8,981 nt of DNA from Eubacteriales Family XIII. Incertae Sedis bacterium (GCA_031289235.1 JAITPU010000015.1:1-8981); one strand, 5' to 3'; counted from the stretch's first letter, positions 1 to 6,704 are shown. Notes: generated by a model from the letters alone, not told the origin. Numbers and translations are program-made.

Positions 1-57
1 AGTCATATTTTCTCAATCATAGAAACCCCTCATGCCCTCTTCATTGTTTGGCATACC

Positions 58-97
58 AAAGGGATACGAAGCTCACTGTGTGCTTCGTATCCCTTTT
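58..97 (+). terminator. Rho-independent terminator, possibly bidirectional
   Basis: A perfect 15-bp inverted repeat (58-72 with 82-96) encloses a 9-nt loop and is followed by TTTT at 94-97. The A-run on the left arm (58-60) is the mirror of the T-run on the right, so it may also work for a convergent gene. The T-run is short and partly inside the stem. No gene can be assigned in positions 1-57. The hairpin insulates the downstream promoter from upstream transcription. Confidence 0.8.
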
Positions 98-183
98 CAG
101 GTGGCAAACTCGGGTTATATCATAAATCGACGAATAGTTTAAGAGATTTTTTGCGAGTTCTCAAAATATATTTTAAGAATTGC

Positions 184-212
184 TTGAAAATTCGGTTGAC
201 TTGATGTACAAT
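184..212 (+). promoter_or_regulatory. Sigma-A-type promoter for the nucleotidyltransferase gene
   Basis: TTGAAA at 184-189 (5 of 6 to TTGACA) and TACAAT at 207-212 (5 of 6 to TATAAT) are separated by exactly 17 nt. The DNA just upstream (about 163-181) is very A/T-rich, like an UP element. Predicted transcription start is near 219, giving a leader of about 108 nt before the start codon at 327. A nearby TTGACT (196-201) has no -10 at proper distance. The stretch between the terminator and this promoter (98-183) shows no gene. Confidence 0.7.
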
Positions 213-218
213 TTCATT

Positions 219-326
219 TGAAAATTTGTATCTCTCAGGATCGAAACGCGTGAGCGGTAAACAGCCAAGAACGCGGGGAAAAGAGCGCGCTTACGAACAC
301 TTATTAAAATGTGGAGGTTCTACATC
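219..326 (+). promoter_or_regulatory. 5' leader of the nucleotidyltransferase gene, possible RNA structure
   Basis: This inferred untranslated leader contains three CGCG-type words (246-251, 271-276, 285-290) in otherwise A-rich DNA. CGCGT at 247-251 can pair perfectly with ACGCG at 271-275, and the third block could compete for either partner. CTCA (about 235-238) and TGAG (251-254) may form an alternative short stem. I do not recognise a known riboswitch class. The leader ends with a GGAGG ribosome binding site at 313-317. Structure and function are inferred only. Confidence 0.3.
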
Positions 327-1247
327 ATGGACAAACCGACTCTCGTAATCATGGCCGCCGGTATGGGCAGCAGGTACGGCGGCTTGAAACAGATCGACCC
401 CGTCAGCGAAGAGGGGGAGATTATCTTGGAGTTTTCCCTTTACGACGCTTTGAGATCCGGTTTTAAGAGAGTGGTTTTCGTCATCAGGAGAGAGATGGAA
501 AAAGATTTCCGCGAGCTGATCGAAGGCGGGGCGGGAAAACATTTAGACGCGGAATATGTTTCCCAGGAGCTTTCCGACCTGCCCGAGGGCTATAAAGTTC
601 CAGCGGGCCGCGTAAAACCGTGGGGCACCTGTCACGCCGCGCTTAGCTGCAGGCGCTTGATCGGCGGTCCGTTCGCTCTGATCAACGCAGACGATTTTTA
701 CGGTGCGGAAGCCTTCCGTCTCATGCATGATTTCCTCACAAACGCGAAAGATGACGGAATTGTCGGCAGCTACGGGATGATAGGCTACAGGCTGGAAAAC
801 ACGCTGACAGAAAACGGACATGTGGCGCGGGGCGTCTGCGAGCTGGGCGAAAACGGCTTTCTTTCGAGTATAACGGAGCGTAAAAAGATCATGCGCAGGG
901 AAGGCGGAATCATGTATTCGGAAGACGGTGAAACATGGACGGAAACGCCGGATGATTCGACGGTTTCTATGAATTTCTGGGGTTTTACGCCCGGCATGAT
1001 GCGCAGGCTGGAAGAAAAGTTCCCGATTTTTTTAGACAAGGCCTTGGCGGAGGATCCGCTGAAGGCCGAATACCTGCTGCCCACGGAAGCGGACGCCCTG
1101 TTGAAAGAGAAAAAAGCCGTGATCAGGGTGCTGAAAACGAAAGATAAATGGTACGGCGTCACTTATAAAGAAGATCAGCCGACCGTGAAAGAAGCCGTCC
1201 GGTCGCTTAAATCCAGAGGGCTTTATCCCGCGCGGCTCTGGGAATAG
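327..1247 (+). CDS. Nucleotidyltransferase family protein (NTP_transferase fold)
   Basis: This 306-residue cytosolic protein belongs to the family that transfers a nucleotidyl group from an NTP to a phosphorylated sugar or related substrate. The N-terminus carries the nucleotide-binding signature AAGMGSR (residues 10-16) with a following lysine, K21 (GGLKQ). NADDFYG (120-126) supplies the metal-binding aspartates. KPWGT lies between these motifs, and KWYGVTYKED (274-283) is near the C-terminus. ATG 327 is preferred over the in-frame ATG 309 because GGAGG at 313-317 lies 9 nt before it and because the family signature sits near the N-terminus. The gene has its own promoter and is not part of the downstream ribosomal operon. 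Relatives are common in Clostridia, usually annotated only as nucleotidyltransferase. The actual substrate cannot be read from the sequence. Confidence 0.88.
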   Translation: MDKPTLVIMAAGMGSRYGGLKQIDPVSEEGEIILEFSLYDALRSGFKRVVFVIRREMEKDFRELIEGGAGKHLDAEYVSQELSDLPEGYKVPAGRVKPWGTCHAALSCRRLIGGPFALINADDFYGAEAFRLMHDFLTNAKDDGIVGSYGMIGYRLENTLTENGHVARGVCELGENGFLSSITERKKIMRREGGIMYSEDGETWTETPDDSTVSMNFWGFTPGMMRRLEEKFPIFLDKALAEDPLKAEYLLPTEADALLKEKKAVIRVLKTKDKWYGVTYKEDQPTVKEAVRSLKSRGLYPARLWE

Positions 1248-1303
1248 TGCTTGTAAATATTTTCTTTAAAAGCAATTTATTACCATCTAAAAGCAAAAAA
1301 CAT

Positions 1304-1332
1304 TTGCATATGCGGAAGACCTGCGATATAAT
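1304..1332 (+). promoter_or_regulatory. Promoter of the rpsF operon
   Basis: A perfect TATAAT (1327-1332) lies 17 nt downstream of TTGCAT (1304-1309), which keeps the TTG of the -35 consensus. The DNA upstream (1250-1303) is strongly A/T-rich. The predicted start is near 1339. No convincing terminator separates it from the preceding gene, so some read-through from the nucleotidyltransferase transcript is possible. Confidence 0.65.
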
Positions 1333-1338
1333 AAACGG

Positions 1339-1548
1339 GCAGTTGTACCGCGCTTCTGCAGGCGCGGACGCGATGAAACGCTCTCTGCTCCGTTCGGACG
1401 GCCCTCTGGACCTCTGGCGGCGGAGCCGTTACGAGCTGATTCGGAAGCCAAAGGCGCGGCTTAAGATTAGGCCGTCTTGACGCCCGAATCGCTGGGGCTT
1501 ATCCCGGGGTAAAACAGGATAAGATTTCAGACCACAGGGAGGTGAAAT
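1339..1548 (+). promoter_or_regulatory. Structured leader of the rpsF operon, candidate S6:S18 autoregulatory RNA
   Basis: The leader of about 210 nt has four potential hairpins. H1 is CCGCGC 1348-1353 with GCGCGG 1362-1367. H2 is GCTCCG 1387-1392 with CGGAGC 1421-1426. H3 is GATTCGG 1438-1444 with CCGAATC 1484-1490, extended by AGC/GCT, with a nested hairpin inside. H4 is CTTATCC 1498-1504 with GGATAAG 1517-1523. None is followed by a T-run, so translational control fits better than termination. S6:S18 is known in other bacteria to bind a CCG-containing bulged hairpin upstream of rpsF. CCG triplets occur here, but I cannot identify the binding motif with certainty. An 8-nt tandem repeat lies in the H2 loop (1403-1417). 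Confidence 0.45.
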
Positions 1549-1854
1549 ATGAATCATTATGAGGTGATGGTCGTTTTTACGCCTGAGCCGGAAGCCGAAA
1601 AGAACGCGGCCGCTGTTGAAGCGGTGAGCGGAATCATTACCGGCGGAGGCGGAACGATCATAAAAACAGATGCGTGGGGTATGAGAAAACTCGCCTATCC
1701 CATCAAAAAGAAAAACGAAGGCTATTATGCGGTCATCGAATTCGACGCCGCTGCGGAGCTGCCGAAAGAACTCGACAGAAGGCTGAGGATATCGGACAGC
1801 GTCCTCCGCCACCTGATCATAGCCAAAGATGAGAAAGAGAAGGCGAAAGGCTGA
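1549..1854 (+). CDS. rpsF: 30S ribosomal protein S6
   Basis: The 101-residue product is S6, which binds 16S rRNA as a heterodimer with S18 in the platform of the small subunit. It has the typical opening MNHYEVMVVF, the central WGMRKLAYPIKKKNEGYY segment and the late DRRLRISDSVLRHLII helix and strand of the single ferredoxin-like domain. The length is normal for the family and the C-terminus ends in the usual charged tail. A near-perfect GGAGGTG (1538-1544) lies 4 nt before the ATG. It is the first gene of the operon and is followed after 10 nt by ssb, then rpsR, the usual arrangement in Bacillota. Expression is probably governed by the structured leader directly upstream. Confidence 0.97.
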   Translation: MNHYEVMVVFTPEPEAEKNAAAVEAVSGIITGGGGTIIKTDAWGMRKLAYPIKKKNEGYYAVIEFDAAAELPKELDRRLRISDSVLRHLIIAKDEKEKAKG

Positions 1855-1864
1855 GAGGTTCCAC

Positions 1865-2395
1865 ATGAACAGCGTAATTTTGATCGGACGGCTCACGAGG
1901 GATCCTGAGGTAAGATACACGTCGGAACAGATGGCAGTCGCGACTTTCAATCTGGCGATCGACAGACCTCCGCGGCCGGGGAAGGAAAAACAAGCGGATT
2001 TTCCGCGCATTACCGTTTTTGGGAAACAGGCGGAAACCTGCGAGCGTTTTTTGGCTAAAGGGAGGATGGTCGCCGTCAACGGCAGGATTCAAACCGGAAG
2101 CTACCAGAACAAAGACGGGGCTACAGTCTATACGACGGACGTTGTCGCGAACAATGTGGAATTCTTGGACTGGGGCGACAAGGCGAAGGGCGAAGGCGGC
2201 AGATACGACAGCCGTCCCGGAGCGGGCGCTTATGCCCGCCAAGGAAACGCGGAACAGCCGGAAACGACGGATCTTTACAGCAGCAGGCAGCCGGAAAGCC
2301 GGGAAAAGCCGGTGGCGGCGCAGCCGGAACGCGAACCGGGGCTTCCGGAAGGTTTCACTACACTTGACGACGACGATGACGATGTTCCGTTCTAA
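1865..2395 (+). CDS. ssb: Single-stranded DNA-binding protein
   Basis: The 176-residue protein is SSB, which coats single-stranded DNA as a tetramer during replication, repair and recombination. Residues 1-104 form the OB fold, opening with MNSVILIGRLTRDPEVRYT and ending near FLDW (100-103). Residues 105-165 are a low-complexity, polar linker of Gly, Pro, Glu, Arg and Ala. The C-terminal tip is a run of six aspartates followed by VPF, the peptide that docks SSB partners. Length is normal. ATG 1865 is chosen because SSB starts here and AGAGGT lies 6 nt upstream. The longer in-frame extension back to 1829 would overlap rpsF and has no family support. Its place between rpsF and rpsR is conserved in Bacillota. 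Confidence 0.96.
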   Translation: MNSVILIGRLTRDPEVRYTSEQMAVATFNLAIDRPPRPGKEKQADFPRITVFGKQAETCERFLAKGRMVAVNGRIQTGSYQNKDGATVYTTDVVANNVEFLDWGDKAKGEGGRYDSRPGAGAYARQGNAEQPETTDLYSSRQPESREKPVAAQPEREPGLPEGFTTLDDDDDDVPF

Positions 2396-2445
2396 CGCAG
2401 CGGTTATTTAGTCGGGAGGTTTTTCCCCGCGGATCCTTTCTGACA

Positions 2446-2465
2446 GCGCGGCGCGCGGCGCCCGG
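2446..2465 (+). other. Pure G/C block and possible hairpin between ssb and rpsR
   Basis: Twenty consecutive G or C bases lie in the 116-nt ssb-rpsR gap. GGCGC 2450-2454 can pair with GCGCC 2458-2462 around a 3-nt loop, and the flanks ATCCT 2433-2437 and AGGAT 2472-2476 could close a larger stem. There is no T-run and no ORF with a ribosome binding site, so neither a terminator nor a small gene is supported. It may be an intercistronic structure affecting mRNA processing or translation of rpsR. This is inference. Confidence 0.3.
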
Positions 2466-2511
2466 ACGGTGAGGATTTCAAAAATTCTGGCGAAAAGGAG
2501 AATTGAAAATA

Positions 2512-2745
2512 ATGATAGAGAGAAAACGCGGCGGCTTGAGAAGAAAAAAGGTATGCCGGTTCTGCGCCGACAAAGCCGAGAAAATTGATTATAAAGACGC
2601 CGAAAAGCTTCGGAAATATATTACGGACAGGGGAAAGATCCTGCCCAAAAGAATCACCGGAACCTGCGCCGCCCATCAGCGGGATGTGGCGAAAGCGATC
2701 AAAAGGGCGAGGATAGTTGCCCTTCTGCCGTTCCAAGCGGAGTAA
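2512..2745 (+). CDS. rpsR: 30S ribosomal protein S18, zinc-binding form
   Basis: The 77-residue product is S18, partner of S6 in the 30S platform. The core around KILPKRITGTCAAHQRDVAKAIKRARIVALLPF is diagnostic. Four potential zinc ligands are present: C15 and C18 in a C-x2-C pair, and C52 and H55 in a C-x2-H pair, which makes this the so-called C+ form of S18. ATG 2512 is chosen over the in-frame TTG 2503 because AAAAGGAG ends at 2500, only 2 nt before the TTG but 11 nt before the ATG, and because MIERKRGG is a usual S18 beginning. The gene is separated from ssb by 116 nt and from gdpP by 165 nt. Confidence 0.96.
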   Translation: MIERKRGGLRRKKVCRFCADKAEKIDYKDAEKLRKYITDRGKILPKRITGTCAAHQRDVAKAIKRARIVALLPFQAE

Positions 2746-2780
2746 ACCCCGCAGGCTTCACAGATATCTTCTGACTATAT

Positions 2781-2818
2781 TAAAGCTTTCCCGGAAACAG
2801 TCAAAAGGGGAAGCTTTA
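2781..2818 (+). terminator. Inverted repeat downstream of rpsR, weak terminator or attenuator
   Basis: TAAAGCTTTCCC (2781-2792) pairs with GGGGAAGCTTTA (2807-2818) as a 12-bp stem with one G-T wobble and a 14-nt loop. Only a poor T-rich tail follows (TTTATT 2815-2820, largely within the stem), so termination would be partial at best. A smaller hairpin, CGCGC 2829-2833 with GCGCG 2838-2842, follows. This could reduce expression of gdpP and later genes relative to rpsF-ssb-rpsR, or mark an RNA processing site. I see no convincing promoter in the 165-nt gap. Confidence 0.4.
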
Positions 2819-2910
2819 TTCATAAGAACGCGCGTTGGCGCGGATACTCCGTGTTCAGCCCTGCCCCAGCGATACCTTTGAACAGTAACGAAAAAAAAGG
2901 AAGCCCAAAT

Positions 2911-4869
2911 ATGGGAGAAAAGCTGATCAAAAAGCTTACAGCGCCGTACCTCGCGGGGATCGCGGCCGTTTTGCTTTGCCTGATTGCCGCGCTGTTTTTT
3001 TTCGGCCTTTGGGCGGGAATCGGCGCGCTTCTGTTCGGCGTCCTGCTTTCCGCGTACTTTTTGTCGCTTTGGAATAAACAAAAAAAATGGCTCGAAAGCT
3101 ATCTCGAAGGCGTCGAGGACGAAATAGACCAAACTCTCCGCTATTCCATGAAATTCAATCCGCTGCCCTTTTGCATCGTAGGCGAAGACGAAAAGATCGT
3201 CCTTGCTAACAGCAAGTTCAGGGAGCTTTATCCCGAAACACAGATTTTAAAAACGGAAATAAAACGGCTTACGGGGAAATCCTACAGAGAATTCCTGCCT
3301 GATGAAACGGGAAACCCGATGCGGCTCACCGTAAACGAAAAGATATATAAAGTCTTGCCGGCCTATTTTAACGGCGAACTCACGAAATCCGTGATCTTGT
3401 ATTGGGTAGACGTCACGAACTATGAATCGCTGAAAACCATGCACAACAACGAACGGAAATGTTTCGCGCGCGTTCATGTGGATAACTATGACGAATTGAT
3501 CTCCAGCTCTCCGGACGAAAAAAAATCGCTGGTTGCCGCGAACATCGACGCGGCCGTAAGGCAATGGGGCGGGAGCATAAGCGCCTCCGTCACAAAATAC
3601 AGCGGCAATAAATACTTAATCGTGTTCGAGAACAGCCATTTCGAGCGATTGATCAAGGAGAAATTCGCGATTCTCAACACTGTGAGAGATATCGAAACAG
3701 ACGCGGACTTTCCGGTGAGCCTCAGCATCGGCGTAGGCGCCGACGGGAAAACGCCGCAGGAAACTGACGAATTCGCGGCTTTCGCGCTGGATCTGGCTCT
3801 CGGCCGGGGCGGCGATCAGGCCGTCGTGAAGAGAAACGACAGTGTGTCTTATTACGGCGGCAGACTTCAAATCGTCGAAAGACGCGATAAAGGCAAGTCG
3901 CGGGTGCTGGCGCACGCGCTGAGCCGTCTCATAGATCAGTCGTCGAGAGTCATCATCATGGGGCATAAAAATCCGGATATGGACTCCTTCGGCGCTGCCG
4001 TGGGCGTCGCCAGGGTCGCGCTCAACAGGGAAAAAGAAAACTATATAGTGATCAACGGATACAATCATTCCATGACCGGCGTATACGAAGCGGCGGAAAA
4101 AAGCGGGGACTATAATTTCATCAAGAGCGGCGCGGCGCTTGAACTCGCGGATAAGGATGCTTTGCTCGTGGTCGTGGACACGCATAAACCGAGCCTTACG
4201 GAATATCCCGCGCTCCTCGGAGAAATGGAAAAGAAGGTCGTCATAGACCATCATCGCAAGACAGAGGAATTCATAGAAAACGCAATTCTTGCCTGCATGG
4301 AACCGGCGGCCTCTTCCACGTCGGAGATCATAGCGGAAATCCTCCAATATACGGCCGGCAAAAAAAAACTCTCGCGGCTGGAAGCGAATCTGCTGCTCGG
4401 CGGTATCATCGTGGACACCAACAGTTTTTCGGTGAAAACAGGAGCGCGGACCTTTGAAGCCGCTTCCTGGCTCAGGATGAACGGCGCGGATACGACAGTC
4501 GTGCGGCAGTTCCTGCAAAACGACATGGATGACTTCAGGCGGCGCGCCGCCATCATAAACAGCGCGGAGTTCCTGCAAAACGGCGTCGCGATTTCAAGAA
4601 GCGAAGGAAAAAATTCAAACGCGCAGATCCTAAACGCGCAGGCGGCGGACGGGCTTTTGAACATAAGCGGCGTCCGGGCCAGTTTTGTCGTAGGGGAGAG
4701 CGACTCGGAGGTTTTGATAAGCGCCCGGTCTCTCGGAAAGATAAACGTTCAGACGATTATGGAGAAAATGGGGGGCGGAGGACACCTGACCATGGCCGCC
4801 GCGCAGGTGGACATGACAGTGGACGACGCGATCTCGAAGATCAAAGAACTGCTCGAAGAGGCGGAGTAA
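2911..4869 (+). CDS. gdpP: Cyclic-di-AMP phosphodiesterase, GdpP type
   Basis: The 652-residue protein matches GdpP (YybT), a membrane-bound enzyme that hydrolyses c-di-AMP to pApA. Two membrane helices span about residues 13-54. A divergent PAS-like region (about 80-165) and a degenerate GGDEF domain (about 170-305) follow; the signature position reads SGNKY (231-235), so cyclase activity is not expected. The DHH domain has GHKNPDMD (351-358), D423, the DHH triad 446-448 and D502. The DHHA1 domain has GGGGH at 621-625. All expected metal ligands are visible. ATG 2911 follows AAGGAAG with a 7-nt spacer; the GTG at 2851 lacks a ribosome binding site. The coding region contains A8 (3080-3087, 3518-3525) and A9 (4360-4368) runs, and another A8 lies just before its ribosome binding site. 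The yybS-like membrane gene often found upstream is absent. Confidence 0.95.
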   Translation: MGEKLIKKLTAPYLAGIAAVLLCLIAALFFFGLWAGIGALLFGVLLSAYFLSLWNKQKKWLESYLEGVEDEIDQTLRYSMKFNPLPFCIVGEDEKIVLANSKFRELYPETQILKTEIKRLTGKSYREFLPDETGNPMRLTVNEKIYKVLPAYFNGELTKSVILYWVDVTNYESLKTMHNNERKCFARVHVDNYDELISSSPDEKKSLVAANIDAAVRQWGGSISASVTKYSGNKYLIVFENSHFERLIKEKFAILNTVRDIETDADFPVSLSIGVGADGKTPQETDEFAAFALDLALGRGGDQAVVKRNDSVSYYGGRLQIVERRDKGKSRVLAHALSRLIDQSSRVIIMGHKNPDMDSFGAAVGVARVALNREKENYIVINGYNHSMTGVYEAAEKSGDYNFIKSGAALELADKDALLVVVDTHKPSLTEYPALLGEMEKKVVIDHHRKTEEFIENAILACMEPAASSTSEIIAEILQYTAGKKKLSRLEANLLLGGIIVDTNSFSVKTGARTFEAASWLRMNGADTTVVRQFLQNDMDDFRRRAAIINSAEFLQNGVAISRSEGKNSNAQILNAQAADGLLNISGVRASFVVGESDSEVLISARSLGKINVQTIMEKMGGGGHLTMAAAQVDMTVDDAISKIKELLEEAE

Positions 4870-4872
4870 TAA

Positions 4873-4894
4873 GCGCCGCGGGTCATACCGGCGC
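4873..4894 (+). promoter_or_regulatory. Hairpin directly upstream of the rplI ribosome binding site
   Basis: GCGCCG (4873-4878) is the exact reverse complement of CGGCGC (4889-4894). An alternative fold uses GCGCC with GGCGC and adds an inner GGT/ACC stem with a 3-nt bulge. The hairpin ends 1 nt before the AAAAGGAG ribosome binding site of rplI (4896-4903). There is no T-run, so a terminator is unlikely. A role in translational control of L9 is inference. Confidence 0.4.
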
Positions 4895-4909
4895 GAAAAG
4901 GAGACGGCT

Positions 4910-5353
4910 GTGATTGTAATATTGATCAAGGATGTTAAGGGGCTGGGAAAGTCCGGCGATGTGGTAAAGGTGAGCGACGGCTACGCGAGAAACATGCTGC
5001 TGCCAAAGGGGCTCGCCGGCAAAGCGACGGACGGAAATGTCAGGAATCTTGAAAAGCAAAAGGCGTTGCTGGAAGAAAAAAAGCGGGAGGAAATTGAGGC
5101 GGCCCGCGCTCTGGCGGAAAAACTCGGCGGCATAAATGTGAAAATTTTAACGAAGTCCGGCGACAGCGGCAGGCTTTTCGGCTCCGTCACATCCAAGGAT
5201 ATCGCGGACGCCCTGAAAAAACAGCATAACGTCAATATAGACAGGCGAAAAATCGTTTTGGACAGCCCGATCAAGAACATAGGCGAACACTCGGTCGAGA
5301 TAAAAATATACCCGGAAGTAAGCGCCGCGATCACGGTGGCTGTCGAGGCGTAA
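4910..5353 (+). CDS. rplI: 50S ribosomal protein L9
   Basis: The 147-residue product is L9, an elongated large-subunit protein that binds 23S rRNA near the base of the L1 stalk and influences reading-frame maintenance. The N-terminal rRNA-binding domain (1-52) contains the signature VKGLGKSGDVVKVSDGYARNMLLPKGLA. A long charged connecting helix covers about 45-75. The C-terminal domain (about 78-147) includes SGRLFGSVTSKDIADAL and ends in the expected beta strands. Length is standard. The start codon is GTG, supported by AAAAGGAG 6 nt upstream and by the usual family N-terminus. It lies 40 nt after gdpP and 16 nt before dnaB, the conserved order in Bacillota. Confidence 0.97.
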   Translation: MIVILIKDVKGLGKSGDVVKVSDGYARNMLLPKGLAGKATDGNVRNLEKQKALLEEKKREEIEAARALAEKLGGINVKILTKSGDSGRLFGSVTSKDIADALKKQHNVNIDRRKIVLDSPIKNIGEHSVEIKIYPEVSAAITVAVEA

Positions 5354-5369
5354 GGCAGGGCGCGGTTGA

Positions 5370-6704
5370 ATGAACGAACGGATCCCGCCGCACAGCGACG
5401 AAGCGGAAAAATCGGTGCTGGGAGCGCTCTTACTGGATAAGGACGCTCTCTACGACGTTATGGAAATACTCGCGGAAGACGATTTTTACAGCGAAATGCA
5501 CAGGGAAATATTCCGAGCCGCGGGCGCGTTGCACAAAAAGAACGAGCCCGTGGATATTCTCACGATCTCCGACGAGCTGAAACGCAGAAAATCGTTGGAA
5601 ATGGTGGGCGGAAGGGCTTATATCGCCGCGCTGTCCACCTTTGTGCCCGCTACGGCGAACGCCGCCCAGTACGCGAAGATCATCGGCGAGAAGGCGGCGC
5701 TGCGCAGGCTGATAAAAACAGCGGCGAACATCATGGAGGAAAGCTATCAGGAAAACAAAGACGCCGCTGAGGTTCTTGATTTGGCCGAGCGGGGAATATT
5801 CGAGATCGCGCGCTCCCGGCAAAAAAAAGATTTCACGCCGCTGCGGGACGTGCTGTGGGAAAACATCAAGCGGATAGACGAGATTTCCAAAACGGAAGGA
5901 AGCCTCACGGGTCTGACCACCGGCTTTGCCGATCTGGACAAACGCACGTCGGGACTTCAGAAATCCGACCTTATTATCGTAGCGGCGAGACCGGGCATGG
6001 GAAAAACCGCGTTTGCGCTGAATGTGGCGCATAAGGCCGCGATAAAGGCGGATGCCGGCGTCTTGATTTTCAGCATGGAAATGTCCAAGGAGCAGCTTGG
6101 ACAGCGCATACTGAGTATAGAGTCCCACGTGGAGATCACGAAGCTGAGGGACGGCAGAGTCGGACAAAACGATTGGGATCAGATCAACGAAGCCCTCGAC
6201 GTCCTTTCGAAGACCAACGTCTTCATAGACGACACGCCGGGGATTTCCGTGCTGGAAATCAAAAACAAATGCCGAAGGCTCAAGGCGGAAAAAGGCTTAG
6301 ACCTGATCGTCGTTGACTACCTTCAGCTCATGGCGCTGGAGGGAAGATCTGAGAGCAGGCAGCAGGAAATTACAGCGATATCCAGGCTGCTCAAACAGAT
6401 AGCGCGCGAGATTGAATGCCCCGTCATAGTGCTTTCCCAGCTTTCCAGGGCAGTGGAACAGCGCACCGGAAAAAGGCCCGTGCTGTCCGACCTGCGGGAA
6501 TCAGGATCCATCGAACAGGACGCGGACATCGTCATCTTCCTTTACCGCGACGAATACTACAACGAGGACACGGAAAAACCCAATACCTGCGAGCTGATCA
6601 TCTCGAAACACAGGAACGGCGAGATAGGCAGCATGGAACTGGCGTGGGTCGGGAAATACACCAAGTTCGCCGACAAAATTTATACGAACGTGGATTACGA
6701 GTAA
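5370..6704 (+). CDS. dnaB: Replicative DNA helicase, DnaB family
   Basis: The 444-residue protein is the hexameric 5'-3' helicase that unwinds DNA at the replication fork (called DnaC in Bacillus subtilis). The N-terminal helical domain starts with PPHSDEAEKSVLGALLLD. The RecA-like C-terminal domain contains Walker A RPGMGKT (207-213), Walker B LIVVDYLQL with D316, the SQLSR segment (356-360) and LRESGSIEQDADIVIFLYRD (375 onward). No intein or insertion is present and the length is normal. The ribosome binding site is weak (AGGG 5357-5360, 9-nt spacer), which suggests partial translational coupling to rplI. An A8 run (5821-5828) lies in the inter-domain linker. purA follows after 11 nt. Confidence 0.97.
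   Translation: MNERIPPHSDEAEKSVLGALLLDKDALYDVMEILAEDDFYSEMHREIFRAAGALHKKNEPVDILTISDELKRRKSLEMVGGRAYIAALSTFVPATANAAQYAKIIGEKAALRRLIKTAANIMEESYQENKDAAEVLDLAERGIFEIARSRQKKDFTPLRDVLWENIKRIDEISKTEGSLTGLTTGFADLDKRTSGLQKSDLIIVAARPGMGKTAFALNVAHKAAIKADAGVLIFSMEMSKEQLGQRILSIESHVEITKLRDGRVGQNDWDQINEALDVLSKTNVFIDDTPGISVLEIKNKCRRLKAEKGLDLIVVDYLQLMALEGRSESRQQEITAISRLLKQIAREIECPVIVLSQLSRAVEQRTGKRPVLSDLRESGSIEQDADIVIFLYRDEYYNEDTEKPNTCELIISKHRNGEIGSMELAWVGKYTKFADKIYTNVDYE

Noticed and set aside
1..203. Open + strand frame 1 from the window start
   Set aside because: It runs through the terminator hairpin and A/T-rich intergenic DNA, with no recognisable protein features.
1341..1354. T-box-like word ending TACCGCG
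   Set aside because: It matches the T-box consensus only in part, lies about 10 nt after the -10 element so no stem I could precede it, and no terminator follows.
1403..1417. Tandem 8-nt repeat as a possible CRISPR or repeat array
   Set aside because: There are only two partial units with no spacer. It is noted only as part of the rpsF leader.
1247..1480. 77-codon + strand ORF between the nucleotidyltransferase and rpsF (with an internal ATG at 1373)
   Set aside because: It has no ribosome binding site at either start, spans the rpsF promoter and hairpins, and its product is an unfamiliar Arg/Lys/Ser-rich sequence. The structured leader explains the region better.
2851..2910. Upstream GTG start for gdpP adding 20 residues
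   Set aside because: There is no ribosome binding site before 2851, while ATG 2911 has AAGGAAG at good spacing and gives a normal N-terminus leading into the first membrane helix.
3616..4578. 320-codon minus-strand ORF inside gdpP
   Set aside because: It is antisense to conserved DHH-domain coding sequence, and its product resembles no known family. It is an out-of-frame shadow.
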